A DNA stretch of 52,468 nt from Thermosynechococcaceae cyanobacterium MS004. Lineage in GTDB: Bacteria > Cyanobacteriota > Cyanobacteriia > Thermosynechococcales > Thermosynechococcaceae. Shown piece by piece: positions 7,996 through 16,783 of this stretch. Below the pieces are notes generated by a model, which made no database searches, was not told the DNA's origin, and was given only the letters and a program-made list of their open reading frames with translations. The stretch's first letter is position 1; each line of letters begins with the position of its first letter. Made by a program: the position numbers and the translations under genes. The stretch is from positions 1 through 52,468 of the forward strand of contig JAKRSB010000006.1 in NCBI GenBank assembly GCA_022402525.1. The letters run 5' to 3'.

Positions 7996-8006
7996 CCAAG
8001 GGTTTA
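7984..8006. repeat. 11/12-bp tandem duplication spanning the gnd stop codon
   Basis: GCCAAGGTTTA is followed directly by GCCAAGGGTTTA. The TAG stop (7993-7995) straddles the junction, so the duplication includes the last gnd codons. Confidence 0.7.
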
Positions 8007-8078
8007 GAGCGGCGCGGCGCTTAACCAAGCTGTTCACGAATAGAAAGTCGTCTTTCTAAAGTTAGACAAAGGCTACCC

Positions 8079-8118
8079 AAAACATCCAGGGTCAATGGTT
8101 TAGGCTCTGGATGTTTTT
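8079..8118 (+). terminator. gnd: Rho-independent terminator after gnd
   Basis: A perfect 11-bp stem, AAAACATCCAG (8079-8089) with CTGGATGTTTT (8107-8117), a 17-nt loop and a T-rich 3' side, about 85 bp downstream of the gnd stop. Confidence 0.85.
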
Positions 8119-8229
8119 ATGTTTTTGGTTTTTGATTTATGGCTAAGGCCACTGCGATAGGCTTGAAGTCATCACTAGCGTGTTTTGTCCCTTCGCTGCA
8201 AGCTTTGGTTAGATAGCGATAACGACCCA

Positions 8230-8487
8230 TCAATTCAAAAGACTTTCATAATCATCATGAGCGCCAATCCAAAACCAGTAATAGTCATCACCCTTTTTCA
8301 AGGCTAAAGCTCGATAACCACCACTGATACGAACAGACCAGAGATTCTTCCCGACTTTTTTAAAGTGCAAAGATGGATGTACTGGATTGCTTGGCCAAAG
8401 CTGGTAAGTTTTTCGTGCTTTCTCTCGTAGTTCTGGCGTCAACTCTGCATAAGCGCTCCAGAAATCAGACGTTGTCAAGGATTTCAT
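8230..8487 (-). CDS. RelE/ParE-superfamily toxin
   Basis: An 85-residue small basic protein. The pattern FKKVGKNLWSVRISGGYRALALKKGDDYYWFWIGAHDDYESLL matches RelE/HigB-like toxins: a beta-sheet core with a GYRALA strand and a terminal H-D-x-Y motif. Such toxins cut mRNA at the ribosome or, in ParE members, poison gyrase; the subgroup is not decided here. Its start overlaps the upstream gene by 23 bp, the usual antitoxin-first arrangement. Confidence 0.8.
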   Translation of the reverse strand: MKSLTTSDFWSAYAELTPELREKARKTYQLWPSNPVHPSLHFKKVGKNLWSVRISGGYRALALKKGDDYYWFWIGAHDDYESLLN

Positions 8488-8686
8488 CGAGATACTTCAC
8501 TCTGCTCGCAGATATATCTGCTTCTGCGCGGGCAATTAAATGATCAAGCTTCCCAGAATCAAAATCCATCTCAAGTTGATGATCCCACGCCTTTTCTAAA
8601 TGCGATTGAAGCCATTCTGAAAGTTGTCTAATATCGCTTTCTGGTAAATGTTGAATCGCTTCTTCAATCTCTAGCAAAGTTTTCAT
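8465..8686 (-). CDS. Antitoxin of the RelE-like pair
   Basis: A 73-residue acidic, helical protein (MKTLLEIEEAIQHLPESDIRQLSEWLQ) of the type often found upstream of RelE-like toxins in cyanobacteria. The EEAIQHLPESDIRQLSEWL segment predicts an amphipathic helix pair. The C-terminal part probably wraps the toxin. No DNA-binding domain is obvious. It is encoded first in a two-gene operon whose reading frames overlap by 23 bp; autoregulation is expected for such pairs but no operator was identified. Confidence 0.75.
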   Translation of the reverse strand: MKTLLEIEEAIQHLPESDIRQLSEWLQSHLEKAWDHQLEMDFDSGKLDHLIARAEADISASRVKYLDEILDNV

Positions 8687-8788
8687 AAAATACCCTGCAA
8701 GCTAATTTTAATGAATGATTTTTACTTGTTTTTACTTAACTCATTTTGAGGAGTAAGAATATCTGCCATGAATAGAGTAAGCAAACCC

Positions 8789-8826
8789 AAAATTATTCTC
8801 TGCCTTGAAAATTATTCTCTGCCTTG
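8789..8826. repeat. 19-bp exact tandem duplication
   Basis: AAAATTATTCTCTGCCTTG occurs twice without mismatch in the 221-bp spacer between the antitoxin start and the ftsX stop. Confidence 0.9.
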
Positions 8827-8907
8827 AATATTAATCAATTTAACTTGTTTTGATCAGTCAGAGTAGGTTCGCGAAACCAAATGCTTGGTAGGATTTTTGC
8901 AAAGACT

Positions 8908-9843
8908 TTATCGCAGAATAAAGCGGCGCACCGCAAGAAAGCTGCCCGTTAGGCCAATGAAGCTTCCAAAGCCCAAAATCGTTAGCGGCAGCACCCATAG
9001 TTGCGTTGGGCTAAGCTGAAGACTTTTGGCCAGAACCTGCAAAAAGACGGGTTGTTGCTGTAAGAGCTGCTGCATAAAGTGCCGAGCAGTAGCCATGAAG
9101 GTTAGGGCAACCCCTCCACCAATTAGACCAAACAAAATTCCCTGGAGCAAAAAGGGTAGATAAATCCAGGTGGTCGTGGCTCCCACAAGCTGCATTACCT
9201 CAATTTCTTGATGTCTGGCAACCACGATGAGGCGAATGGTGGTGTTAATGACTGCTAAGGCAGTAAGGGTCAGGAGGCCAATCACGGCCCAGCCCATTTT
9301 ACCGATGCCTCGATTAAGCTGACCTAGGTTCTGCATCACTTCGTTGAGATAGGACACATGATCTACTTCAGTAAAATTGGTCAGCATTTGAGCGATCTTA
9401 GGCACCTGATCAGCCTGCTTCGCCTGAATTTTTAATTCATCCACGAGCGGGTTTTGACCCAGTGCATCCGTTGCGCCCTGTAAATCGGTCGTACCCAGTT
9501 CGGTCAAGAGTTCCCGCCAAGCGCGATCGCGCGGTACCAGGCTAACTGACGCCACATCCGGGAATTGCTGAATCTGTTGCTGAAGGGTCGCCCCAGAAAC
9601 ACTGGGCTTTAGATAGACCGAAATTTCTAGTTGCGAGCCAGCCTGAGTCAAAAAGCTGTTAATTTGCCAGTTGGTCTGAAGGCTAAGACCCAGCAAAAAC
9701 AGCAGTACCGTGACGGTACTCACCGCCGCCCAGTTCATCCAGCTGCCGCGCTGGAGACCTTTAACGGTTTCCTGAAGCAGATACTGGACTTGAGTCACGG
9801 TGACTTTGAAGGGCAAGGGCATGGGTAGGCTGGGCATGCGCAT
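8908..9843 (-). CDS. ftsX: Cell division ABC-like permease FtsX
   Basis: A 311-residue membrane protein with the FtsX plan: a cytoplasmic N-terminus (VTQVQYLLQETVKGLQRGSW), TM1 at about 38-58, a periplasmic domain (about 60-180) with the ISVYLKPSVS and FPDVASVSLVPRDRAW features, then three helices at about 185-207, 223-248 and 278-305. FtsX with FtsE activates peptidoglycan hydrolases at the septum. It lies 65 bp downstream of ftsE in the same orientation, so the pair is probably an operon. No terminator was seen after it. Confidence 0.92.
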   Translation of the reverse strand: MRMPSLPMPLPFKVTVTQVQYLLQETVKGLQRGSWMNWAAVSTVTVLLFLLGLSLQTNWQINSFLTQAGSQLEISVYLKPSVSGATLQQQIQQFPDVASVSLVPRDRAWRELLTELGTTDLQGATDALGQNPLVDELKIQAKQADQVPKIAQMLTNFTEVDHVSYLNEVMQNLGQLNRGIGKMGWAVIGLLTLTALAVINTTIRLIVVARHQEIEVMQLVGATTTWIYLPFLLQGILFGLIGGGVALTFMATARHFMQQLLQQQPVFLQVLAKSLQLSPTQLWVLPLTILGFGSFIGLTGSFLAVRRFILR

Positions 9844-9908
9844 AGGAGATCGGCCTCCGTTAAAAAATCAGGCTTGGGCGATGGACGTGAAAGGTCAGCA
9901 TTGAGGGC

Positions 9909-10685
9909 TTAGGTTGAAGCGTCGGCCGGAGGAATCAGCTTAAGCTGTCCGTTCTGGAGTTTGGCAACGGGAGCCTGACCCATTTTAATGAGGTGCAGGT
10001 CATGGGTCGTGACGACTACTGTGATGCCTAGACTATTGAGCTTTTTAAGGATGCTGAGCACCTGAAGGGCGTTGTCTTGGTCGAGGTTTCCGGTCGGTTC
10101 ATCCGCTAGCAACAGGCGCGGTGAACCCACGATCGCTCTGGCAATGCTGGCACGCTGCTGTTCGCCACCGGAGAGTTGGGACGGGAAGCAGTCGGCTTTA
10201 TTTTGGAGTCCTACTAGCTTAAGGGTCGGGGTGAGGCGTCGCTGAATTTCGTCTGGGGGCACCCCCTGCGATCGCAGCACAAAGGCAACATTCTCGGCGA
10301 TCGTCCAGCGGGCAATGAGCTTGTAGTCTTGAAACACGACTCCCAAGCGGCGACGCAGCATGGAGAGGCGATTGCCGCTGAGGTTAGCAACATTTTGGCC
10401 ACCCACCCGTACCTCACCGCGATCGGGACGCTCAGCCCCATAGACCAGCTTCATAAGGGTAGACTTACCCGCCCCCGATGGCCCCGTGATGAATAAAAAA
10501 TCACCCTGCTTCACCACAAAATTCAGGTTACGCAGGCTAAAGCCCGTCTCTCGGTAAGATTTAGATACATCCCGCAGGTGGATGGCATAGGATGCCGCCG
10601 AGCCTTGCAGATCCGATTCTTTGACCGGAGGCCGACTGGATGGGACGACGATGTTGGTTTCGGGGAAGAGAATTCGATTCGTCAT
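9909..10685 (-). CDS. ftsE: Cell division ATP-binding protein FtsE
   Basis: A 258-residue ABC ATPase that partners FtsX. It has Walker [10 protein letters not shown] (68-76), a Q-loop in VVFQDYKLI, signature LSGGEQQR (171-178), Walker B LLLADEP (191-197) and an H-loop in VVTTHD. The N-terminus carries about 30 residues more than E. coli FtsE (222 aa), upstream of [12 protein letters not shown]; a later start is possible but no better internal ATG near residue 30 was seen. It is first in the ftsE-ftsX pair. Confidence 0.93.
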   Translation of the reverse strand: MTNRILFPETNIVVPSSRPPVKESDLQGSAASYAIHLRDVSKSYRETGFSLRNLNFVVKQGDFLFITGPSGAGKSTLMKLVYGAERPDRGEVRVGGQNVANLSGNRLSMLRRRLGVVFQDYKLIARWTIAENVAFVLRSQGVPPDEIQRRLTPTLKLVGLQNKADCFPSQLSGGEQQRASIARAIVGSPRLLLADEPTGNLDQDNALQVLSILKKLNSLGITVVVTTHDLHLIKMGQAPVAKLQNGQLKLIPPADAST

Positions 10686-10786
10686 GCTGTTAGATTGCGC
10701 TATCTAAATCTTGCTGTCTCTTTTGCTGTCTCTAAATTCTGAAACCTGACGGATTTAAGCCTTAACCGGTAACGCTTCGAGCCATC

Positions 10787-11569
10787 CTATCTAAAAATGC
10801 TGCTAAAAAACTCTAGAAAAGCCTGCCACGCAAACCGAGGGAGTGCCAGCATTCTTTTCCAGCGCCAAGGCTCTTGATATAGGCGATACGTCCATTCCAG
10901 ATGGTTATTGCGGAGCCATTCGGGTGCTCGTTCCTTACGATTTCCCCAAATATCAAAGCTGCCGCCCACCCCAATCCAAACCGCATTCGGAACGATATGG
11001 CGATGCGCTGCAATCCAATGCTCCTGGCGGGGCACCCCCAACCCCACGTAGATAAGCTGCGGGCTCAGCGATCGCAAGCGTTCCAGAAATAGCGGCATAT
11101 CCTGCTCATTCACGTAGCCATCTTGAGTGCCTACAATATTCAACCCTGGATAGCGGCCTTGAAGAATGCGAGCTGCATCCTCAGCCACACCAGGCGCACC
11201 TCCATAAAAAAAGACGGTGCGCTCTCCCGCTTGCTGAAGGAGCGTTTCTGACAGCTCAATGCCGGGACATCGACGAACAGTCTCGCCACGCGCTTTGAGA
11301 TACAGCACGATGCCAGCCCCATCTGGAATCACCAAGTCAGCCTGACGAATCACCGTTGCCAGCTTTCTTTCCTGCCTCGCCTGCATCGTCATTTCAGCAT
11401 TCAGCGTCACCACATGGGTTCCCTGGCGATGGTCGAGACGATCTAGGAGCCAGCTCACATAGTCCGGCAGCAGATGTACCGGAAATCCTAAAACCAAGGC
11501 AGGCTTGGGGGCCTGAAGACGTTGAGATTTAGAATTTTGAGGCTTAGAATGGGGCGTCACGGATTCCAT
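10787..11569 (-). CDS. WecG/TagA/CpsF-family glycosyltransferase
   Basis: A 260-residue GT26-family enzyme, which transfers an N-acetylmannosamine- or glucose-type sugar to a lipid-linked acceptor in surface polysaccharide synthesis. Diagnostic segments are VVTLNAEMTMQARQ, ADLVIPDGAGIVLYLKARG (the Asp is a proposed catalytic residue) and YVGLGVPRQEHWIAAHR, followed by the GVGGSFDIWGN strand and an RAPEWLRN helix. About 20 polar residues precede the domain. It lies about 100 bp upstream of ftsE in the same direction, but no polysaccharide cluster is nearby. Confidence 0.9.
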   Translation of the reverse strand: MESVTPHSKPQNSKSQRLQAPKPALVLGFPVHLLPDYVSWLLDRLDHRQGTHVVTLNAEMTMQARQERKLATVIRQADLVIPDGAGIVLYLKARGETVRRCPGIELSETLLQQAGERTVFFYGGAPGVAEDAARILQGRYPGLNIVGTQDGYVNEQDMPLFLERLRSLSPQLIYVGLGVPRQEHWIAAHRHIVPNAVWIGVGGSFDIWGNRKERAPEWLRNNHLEWTYRLYQEPWRWKRMLALPRFAWQAFLEFFSSIFR

Positions 11570-11795
11570 AGGATGTCAATATGATTCTGAAACAATGTCT
11601 CAAGGACTCGATTAAGCGCCTTTAATTGAGATTCTTTGGATTGATTGTAATCTCTAAGGCTTTCATCTTTAAGATTTGAGCCAGGTTTAATCTGACTTAA
11701 ATCCTTCCTGAGTGTTGAAGAGCAGAATCACTATCGTATCTGTATAGTACCCAGCCATTGATGTACTCCTGCTATCTAGCGCTCATTTGTCTGTA

Positions 11796-11856
11796 TCCCA
11801 ATTGCTCTTAACCCCAATTGCTCTCGTCCCAATTGTTCTCGTCCCAATTGTTCTCG
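11796..11856. repeat. 15-16-bp tandem repeat, 4 copies
   Basis: Units CCCAATTGCTCTTAAC, CCCAATTGCTCTCGT, CCCAATTGTTCTCGT and CCCAATTGTTCTCG run head to tail at 11796, 11812, 11827 and 11842. They lie in the 433-bp divergent spacer between the glycosyltransferase and the Nif11-like gene. Confidence 0.85.
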
Positions 11857-11899
11857 CCCGAACTTGCAGCAAATCCGACTTAGCCTAGAATGACAAAAA

Positions 11900-11950
11900 T
11901 GCAGGAGGGCGTTCCCCTATTCGAGTTGAATAACGCGATCGCCTCCTGCA
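11900..11950 (+). promoter_or_regulatory. Long hairpin in the leader of the Nif11-like gene
   Basis: TGCAGGAGG (11900-11908) pairs with CCTCCTGCA (11942-11950), and inside it GCGTT (11909-11913) pairs with AACGC (11932-11936), with a HIP1 site in the right arm. It ends 52 bp before the ATG and has no downstream T-run. It could be an RNA leader structure; the left arm's AGGAGG resembles a Shine-Dalgarno sequence. Confidence 0.45.
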
Positions 11951-12002
11951 AAGTCAGCAAGCACAAGGTTCAATAAAAATTCAGCACTGGAGGAGCGAAG
12001 TC

Positions 12003-12368
12003 ATGGCTACTGTCACCGTTGTCAAATTTATGCAAAGAACCGCCGAAGACAAGCTGCTTCGGGAGCAAATTGAAACACTGTTGGGGGCGGGCGATGGCAA
12101 TATCAGCAATGAGGCAGAGCTAGATGCAGAAGAGGCGGCCGCATTGAAGGGTGAGAATGCCACAACCGTGGTGGAGATTGCGGCACAGTATGGGTATGAA
12201 TTTTCAGAGGAGGATCTGCTTACGGTTGTGGATGCCCTAGAGCAATATCATGCAGGCACCCTATCAGAAGAGGGCTTTACCCAGCTCGTTGGGGTTAAGG
12301 TGCCTAAGACCCTAACCCCCGTCCGCAAGCTCATGCGCTTTATTGGCAGAACCTACCTAGGACTCTAG
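12003..12368 (+). CDS. Nif11-domain-like protein
   Basis: A 121-residue acidic protein. TVTVVKFMQRTAEDKLLREQIETLL and VEIAAQYGYEFSEEDLLTVVDALE match the helical Nif11 fold. Family members occur near nitrogenase genes or as RiPP leader peptides, but many cyanobacterial copies are free-standing and of unknown role. The C-terminus (VPKTLTPVRKLMRFIGRTYLGL) is basic and lacks the Gly-Gly plus Cys-rich core of a RiPP precursor. The ATG follows GGAGGAGCGAAGTC, a good ribosome site. No nif genes are present. Confidence 0.65.
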   Translation: MATVTVVKFMQRTAEDKLLREQIETLLGAGDGNISNEAELDAEEAAALKGENATTVVEIAAQYGYEFSEEDLLTVVDALEQYHAGTLSEEGFTQLVGVKVPKTLTPVRKLMRFIGRTYLGL

Positions 12369-12434
12369 GCAAGATCTAGCCAGGAACCCAAGCAGTTTTA
12401 GCAAATCTCAGGTCTCTAGCAGGCCACAAAAATG

Positions 12435-12728
12435 CTAGGACACTTGGCTTCGAGCCTGACGCACCATACCAATGAGGGTTTGGTGGGCGTCTTCTGAATC
12501 GGTAAGTCGTCGCTCAAAGGGAATGCGTAGTGTGGTGGCTCCGCTTGGGGTGGACTCAAGGGTGACGCTCAAGTCCATCCCCTCTGGGTCAATGGCGGTC
12601 ATCTGCGCGGCGATCGCCTGGTCGGCCTTACCGTAGGCTTTGGCGTAGAGCAAGACGGCTTCAGCATGGTCATCATTCATGTGGGCGCAGATACGCTGGC
12701 TTACTTCGGGGGTGATGGGATCGGCCAT
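12435..12728 (-). CDS. DUF2470 domain protein
   Basis: A 97-residue stand-alone DUF2470 protein. ICAHMNDDHAEAVLLYAKAYG is the family signature; the same domain forms the C-terminus of HugZ-like haem utilisation proteins, where the His residues help bind haem. The remainder (MTAIDPEGMDLSV, LRIPFERRLTDSEDAH) also fits. Haem or tetrapyrrole binding is an inference from the family. Its start lies about 115 bp downstream of the end of the flavoprotein gene on the same strand. Confidence 0.85.
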   Translation of the reverse strand: MADPITPEVSQRICAHMNDDHAEAVLLYAKAYGKADQAIAAQMTAIDPEGMDLSVTLESTPSGATTLRIPFERRLTDSEDAHQTLIGMVRQARSQVS

Positions 12729-12803
12729 AGAAACTCCTGGTTGAGATGAGTAATTGTTCAGAAAGGGGCTTTTCGCTGAGGGGCTATCAAAGATAGACGA
12801 GCG

Positions 12804-12829
12804 ATCGCCTTTTTAAATCGCCTTTTTAA
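12804..12829. repeat. 13-bp exact tandem duplication
   Basis: ATCGCCTTTTTAA occurs twice in tandem just before the DUF2470 gene, 3' of the flavoprotein gene. Confidence 0.85.
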
Positions 12830-12842
12830 AAATAGTAACGAC

Positions 12843-13973
12843 CTATCCGCGCCCCGGAATAAAGCTGCTGCTGAGACGTTTAATAGCGTTTGCTGCTACA
12901 TCTTGATAGCGAAGCTGACCACAGAGAATTTGGCCAATGCGCTGGGTTGCGCCAGGGCGCTTCACACCCACGCGATAGGCCACGCCAGGGACACGATAAA
13001 AAACGCCGGCGAGTCGTTGCGCCCACACCATATCAGACCCCCATTCCTGGGCAATAACCTCACTGTAGCGCTCTAGAGCATTGATATCGCCGGAAAGCGA
13101 TTGGTCGATTGCCTCCGACGCCTTGAGTCCGCTAAAAATAGAGGGGCGAATCCCCTCAGCCGTAAAGGGATCGACCACACAGGCTGATTCACCCGCCAAG
13201 AGTGCCTGCTGAGTATGGAGTTTTTGGTCACCATCCCACAGGCAGATCGGATGGCCAAACTGCTTAATGGCTTTGAAGTCCACTCCAAAGATCGTGGAAT
13301 ATTCCGTGACGATTTCCCTAAGGTTTTGGGGTTCACCGCCCCGAAAGGTGCCAATCCCAATGGAGTAGCCATCGGCTTTAGGAAAATTCCAGATATAGCC
13401 ATTTTTGACCATCCCAAACTCAAAGTGCGCGATGTGGGGGTCTTCGACCGTGGTGATGGCTTCTGCCTCTAGGGCGCCGCCCATGCGTCGCTTGCGGTCT
13501 TTGAAGCCCAGCCATTTTGCCATAGAGCCTTTTGCCCCATCCGCTGCAATCAGGTACTTGCCCTCCACTGGGCCATCTGCCGTACTCACCTGCCAGTGAT
13601 CGCCCTTAAACTCGATGCCCGTCACCTCGGTCTTTTCCCGTAGCTCCGCCCCTTGCTTTTGAGCCTGCTGAATCAAGAAATGATCAAAAATATCGCGGCG
13701 CACCATCCAGATCGGCTCAGGGGTGCTCAACTCGGCATCCACCACATCTCCCATATTCCAGGTATAGCGAATCGTATTGACTTTCAGGGAAATCGCTGGA
13801 GAAAAGTCAAAGTCAAACCACTCCGCCACAATGGGTGACACACCGCCACCACAGGGTTTATAGCGAGGGAGAGACTCTTTCTCTAGCACCAGTACCGACC
13901 GACCTTTCTTTGCCAAGTGGTAGGCAGCCGTCCCTCCTGCGGGGCCAGCCCCGACAATAATGCAGTCAAACAT
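12843..13973 (-). CDS. Geranylgeranyl-reductase-family FAD-dependent oxidoreductase
   Basis: A 376-residue flavoprotein. The N-terminal FAD site is VGAGPAGGTAAYHLAKKG, followed by the PRYKPCGGGVSP motif typical of the geranylgeranyl reductase family (COG0644), and the second FAD motif is LLAGESACVVDPFTAEGIRPS. ChlP, which reduces the chlorophyll side chain, belongs to this family, but cyanobacterial ChlP is somewhat longer and this protein has a WNMGDVVDAELSTPEPIWMVRRD region more like the uncharacterised paralogue. The substrate is probably a prenyl chain (chlorophyll, tocopherol, quinone or archaeal-like lipid), not resolved here. Confidence 0.85.
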   Translation of the reverse strand: MFDCIIVGAGPAGGTAAYHLAKKGRSVLVLEKESLPRYKPCGGGVSPIVAEWFDFDFSPAISLKVNTIRYTWNMGDVVDAELSTPEPIWMVRRDIFDHFLIQQAQKQGAELREKTEVTGIEFKGDHWQVSTADGPVEGKYLIAADGAKGSMAKWLGFKDRKRRMGGALEAEAITTVEDPHIAHFEFGMVKNGYIWNFPKADGYSIGIGTFRGGEPQNLREIVTEYSTIFGVDFKAIKQFGHPICLWDGDQKLHTQQALLAGESACVVDPFTAEGIRPSIFSGLKASEAIDQSLSGDINALERYSEVIAQEWGSDMVWAQRLAGVFYRVPGVAYRVGVKRPGATQRIGQILCGQLRYQDVAANAIKRLSSSFIPGRG

Positions 13974-14274
13974 AGGGTGTCAAAATCGCCAGCGTATAGG
14001 GTTGAGGATATCGAGAACAGGGTTCACAGAACTGATTCGTTTGCTCTTGTAGGTTCAGGAACACTTGCTGGTGTCACCAGGATCAGGGATAGAAGATGTC
14101 CACGATCATCCTGTATGTCCCAGAACGAAAGTATTTTGACTTTACCGCATCTCAGATCCATCGCTCTCTGCCAAAATCATTTTCGGTGCAAATTCAGTGC
14201 AAAAGTACGCCCAGATTTTTTTGGAGATTTTCTCTACACTGAATAGGCAATCCTCTGACTTTGCGTCATCTATC

Positions 14275-14760
14275 ATGACCCAGATCTCCCCGAATGCTGC
14301 GATTTCAAACGCTGCGATCATTACGCTCACCGAGCGATCGCCTGCCAATGCGCAACAGCCTGTACAGGCCGTGCTGGCCCTCAGCGCAGAAGACCGCCAG
14401 CGATCGCGGTATCGATGCCAGACCACAACGGGAGAAGAACTGCTGCTTAACCTCCCTCGCGGGACGGTACTCAGAGAAGGCGACCTGCTGACCACCCCTG
14501 ATCAAAACTGGTGGGTTAGGGTGCAGGCCAAGCCCGAACCCATCTTTATTGTCTCAGCGCAGCAGCCCCTAGACTTACTGCGTGCAGCCTATCACCTCGG
14601 CAATCGCCATGTGCCCCTAGAGCTAACCCTACAAACTCTTAAACTTTCTGCTGATCCGGTGCTGGGTGAGATGCTAAAGCACTTGGGCGTGGAGGTGAGT
14701 GAAAGCCTAGCACCCTTTAGTCCTGAAGTGGGTGCCTACGGCCATCACCATCACGAGTAA
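14275..14760 (+). CDS. ureE: Urease accessory protein UreE
   Basis: A 161-residue nickel chaperone that delivers Ni2+ to urease. The central RSRYRCQTTTGEELLLNLPRGTVLREGD and LRAAYHLGNRHVPLEL segments are characteristic; H593-type histidine in LGNRH and the C-terminal GHHHHE tail are the likely metal sites. The ATG at 14275 is preferred: the frame is open 26 codons upstream but that part does not resemble UreE. No other urease gene is in the window, which fits the scattered urease genes of many cyanobacteria. Confidence 0.9.
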   Translation: MTQISPNAAISNAAIITLTERSPANAQQPVQAVLALSAEDRQRSRYRCQTTTGEELLLNLPRGTVLREGDLLTTPDQNWWVRVQAKPEPIFIVSAQQPLDLLRAAYHLGNRHVPLELTLQTLKLSADPVLGEMLKHLGVEVSESLAPFSPEVGAYGHHHHE

Positions 14761-14769
14761 GTCATCATT

Positions 14770-14805
14770 CAGTTCATGACTCCAGTTCATAATTCCAGTC
14801 CATTC
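14770..14805. repeat. 13-bp tandem repeat after ureE, 2.8 copies
   Basis: CAGTTCATGACTC, CAGTTCATAATTC and CAGTCCATTC run in tandem in the convergent spacer between ureE and the TIGR03279 gene. Confidence 0.75.
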
Positions 14806-14829
14806 CCAGTCAATTTGACTGGGAATGGG

Positions 14830-16182
14830 CTATACCCTAGCCATTGGCATGGCGTGGAGACAGACTTGAATCAAATCCGCTGGCGTACCGCCGACCTGAT
14901 AGATTTCAGTGTTTAGCTCTGCTGCAACGTCTGCAATGGTTCGGTCATCTAAAAACTGCGTTGTACCGTGCTTCAGCATTAGGCTGGGCACCAGTAACCC
15001 GTCGCCCAGATCTTGTCCCTGAAGGCCATTGACGAGGTCATATCCGGTCAATAGACCCGTTACGGTCATCGACTGCCCCCAGTATTTGCTGTTGAGGGCA
15101 GCCATCTGAACCGTTAGTCCCTCAACTTGATTGAGGCGCTCTAGGATAGGCTGGAAAGCCTGCTCCACGGTATTGCCCACCACCCATAGGAGGCGGCGGG
15201 AGGGCGTAACGGCATCAGGGAGCGATCGCGCTGCCTTCTCAAACTGCGTCAGAAAGAGCCGAATAGACCCCACCCCATTGTCAATTTGGGGATAGGACTC
15301 ATAGTGGGATGCGGGGGGAAGATCGCGGCGCGCAATTAAAAACCACTCATCCGCTAACCAGACAAAGGTCGAACCATACTGCTTACGAAAGGTGGCCTGC
15401 AGCGCCTGCACCTGATCAATCACCTCATTGGCTTTCTGCGTCGAAACCGGAACCACCTCATTCACATCGGGGCGGAAGCGGGTTAACCCCACGGGCACCA
15501 CTGCAACGGACGCCACTGCCGGAATCTCGTTGTCTTGAAACTGCGCCAAATCTAAAATCGTCTGGGTGAGGTGTGCGCCATCATTAATGCCAGGGCAAAG
15601 CACCACCTGGGCGTGAACTTGCAAATCACGGGCCTGAAACCAGTGAAGCTGCTCTAGAATTTTGCCTGCTCTGGTGTTTTTTAATAACCGAGTCCTGACC
15701 TCCGGCTCCGTGGCGTGAACCGAGACATAGAGCGGAGACAGCCGCATTTGCTCAATCCGCTGCCACTCGCGATCGCTCAAATTCGTGAGGGTTAGGTAGC
15801 TGCCGTAGAGAAAACTCAGGCGATAGTCATCGTCTTTGAGGTAGAGGCTTTCGCGCTTACCGGGGGGCTGCTGATCGATAAAGCAAAACGGACAGTGGTT
15901 ATTGCACTGAATCAGACCGTCAAACAGCGCATTCTCAAACTCTAGACCAATATCTTCGTCGTAGTCTTTTTCTAGCTCAACGGAATGGGACTTCCCCCGT
16001 CTATCTAGCACCTCTAGCTCCAGCACTTCATCCGCACAGAGGAACTGATAGTCAATCAAGTCCCGCAGGGGCTGACCATTAATGGACACCAAGCGATCGC
16101 CCGCTTCAAAGCCAACCTCAGCGGCAATTGAATCGGGCAGAACTCGGCTAATGCGGGCAGAATGGATACGGCGATCGCTCAT
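14830..16182 (-). CDS. TIGR03279/DUF512 PDZ-radical-SAM-like protein
   Basis: A 450-residue cyanobacterial member of the DUF512 family. An N-terminal PDZ domain (ISRVLPDSIAAEVGFEAGDR, about 5-60) precedes the cluster motif C93-x3-C97-x2-C100 (CNNHCPFCFIDQ), a radical-SAM-type Fe-S ligand set, and a TIM-barrel region with LTLTNLSDREW and YVSVHATEPEVR. The C-terminal DUF512 part includes WLADEWFLIARRDLP and a LLWVVGNTVEQ strand. The reaction is unknown. The start is 12 bp after the clpS stop, so the two are probably co-transcribed. Confidence 0.9.
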   Translation of the reverse strand: MSDRRIHSARISRVLPDSIAAEVGFEAGDRLVSINGQPLRDLIDYQFLCADEVLELEVLDRRGKSHSVELEKDYDEDIGLEFENALFDGLIQCNNHCPFCFIDQQPPGKRESLYLKDDDYRLSFLYGSYLTLTNLSDREWQRIEQMRLSPLYVSVHATEPEVRTRLLKNTRAGKILEQLHWFQARDLQVHAQVVLCPGINDGAHLTQTILDLAQFQDNEIPAVASVAVVPVGLTRFRPDVNEVVPVSTQKANEVIDQVQALQATFRKQYGSTFVWLADEWFLIARRDLPPASHYESYPQIDNGVGSIRLFLTQFEKAARSLPDAVTPSRRLLWVVGNTVEQAFQPILERLNQVEGLTVQMAALNSKYWGQSMTVTGLLTGYDLVNGLQGQDLGDGLLVPSLMLKHGTTQFLDDRTIADVAAELNTEIYQVGGTPADLIQVCLHAMPMARV

Positions 16183-16194
16183 GAAAACTTGGCC

Positions 16195-16476
16195 TTACTC
16201 GTCCGGTTCAATGGTGCTGCTGAGGCCGTGGGTATTCAAGGTTTCGCTATAGAACTCAGCATGTTCTAAGGCGCAAGTGATGACCAGCGCCAGACCGTGA
16301 CTGTGCGCCTCCATCATGATATTGACCGCCTGGGGCTCTGATAGATTGGGCACGGTTTTGATCAGCACCGCAACGACGTACTCCATAGAGTTAAAGTCAT
16401 CATTGTGGAGCAAAACGCGATACCGAGGCGCAAGCTTACGGACGGTTGACGGTTTAGCTAAAATTTCGACTGACAT
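16195..16476 (-). CDS. clpS: ATP-dependent Clp protease adaptor ClpS
   Basis: A 93-residue N-recognin adaptor, which hands N-degron substrates to the ClpC/ClpP machine. RYRVLLHNDDFNSMEYVV, the LSEPQAVNIMMEAHSHG helix and CALEHAEFYSETLNTHGL are the conserved elements, with N, D and H residues of the N-end pocket present. The ATG at 16476 gives the family's usual length and is preceded by AGAGGG; the frame is open to 16704 but the extra 76 residues are not ClpS-like. It precedes the TIGR03279 gene by 12 bp. Confidence 0.93.
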   Translation of the reverse strand: MSVEILAKPSTVRKLAPRYRVLLHNDDFNSMEYVVAVLIKTVPNLSEPQAVNIMMEAHSHGLALVITCALEHAEFYSETLNTHGLSSTIEPDE

Positions 16477-16783
16477 CTTTAAAATACCCTCTAAAACGCT
16501 TTTTAAGATGGATAGATTTTCTAAGATTGTGACCTGCCTCAAAACAGAAAATCCGTGAGGAACCTTGCTCCTTGGCGTCCTGTGTCTAGCGTGTTGGAGG
16601 CCACAAGGTTTTAAGGCGATAGGTCTAATGGAAAGGCTTGGCAGCGCTGCCCCAAAAGCACCCAGAAAACAGACCCAGAAAGCCAACCCAGAGAACAGAC
16701 TCAATACTTTAAGTCCTCAATCGTGAATTAGCTCACTCTGGGAAGGGGTTAACGCCTCGGCCAAATGTTTGATTCATACGCTT

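Noticed and set aside
14275-14760. Urease operon
   Set aside because: Only ureE is present; neighbours are a flavoprotein and a radical-SAM gene, so no urease cluster can be claimed.
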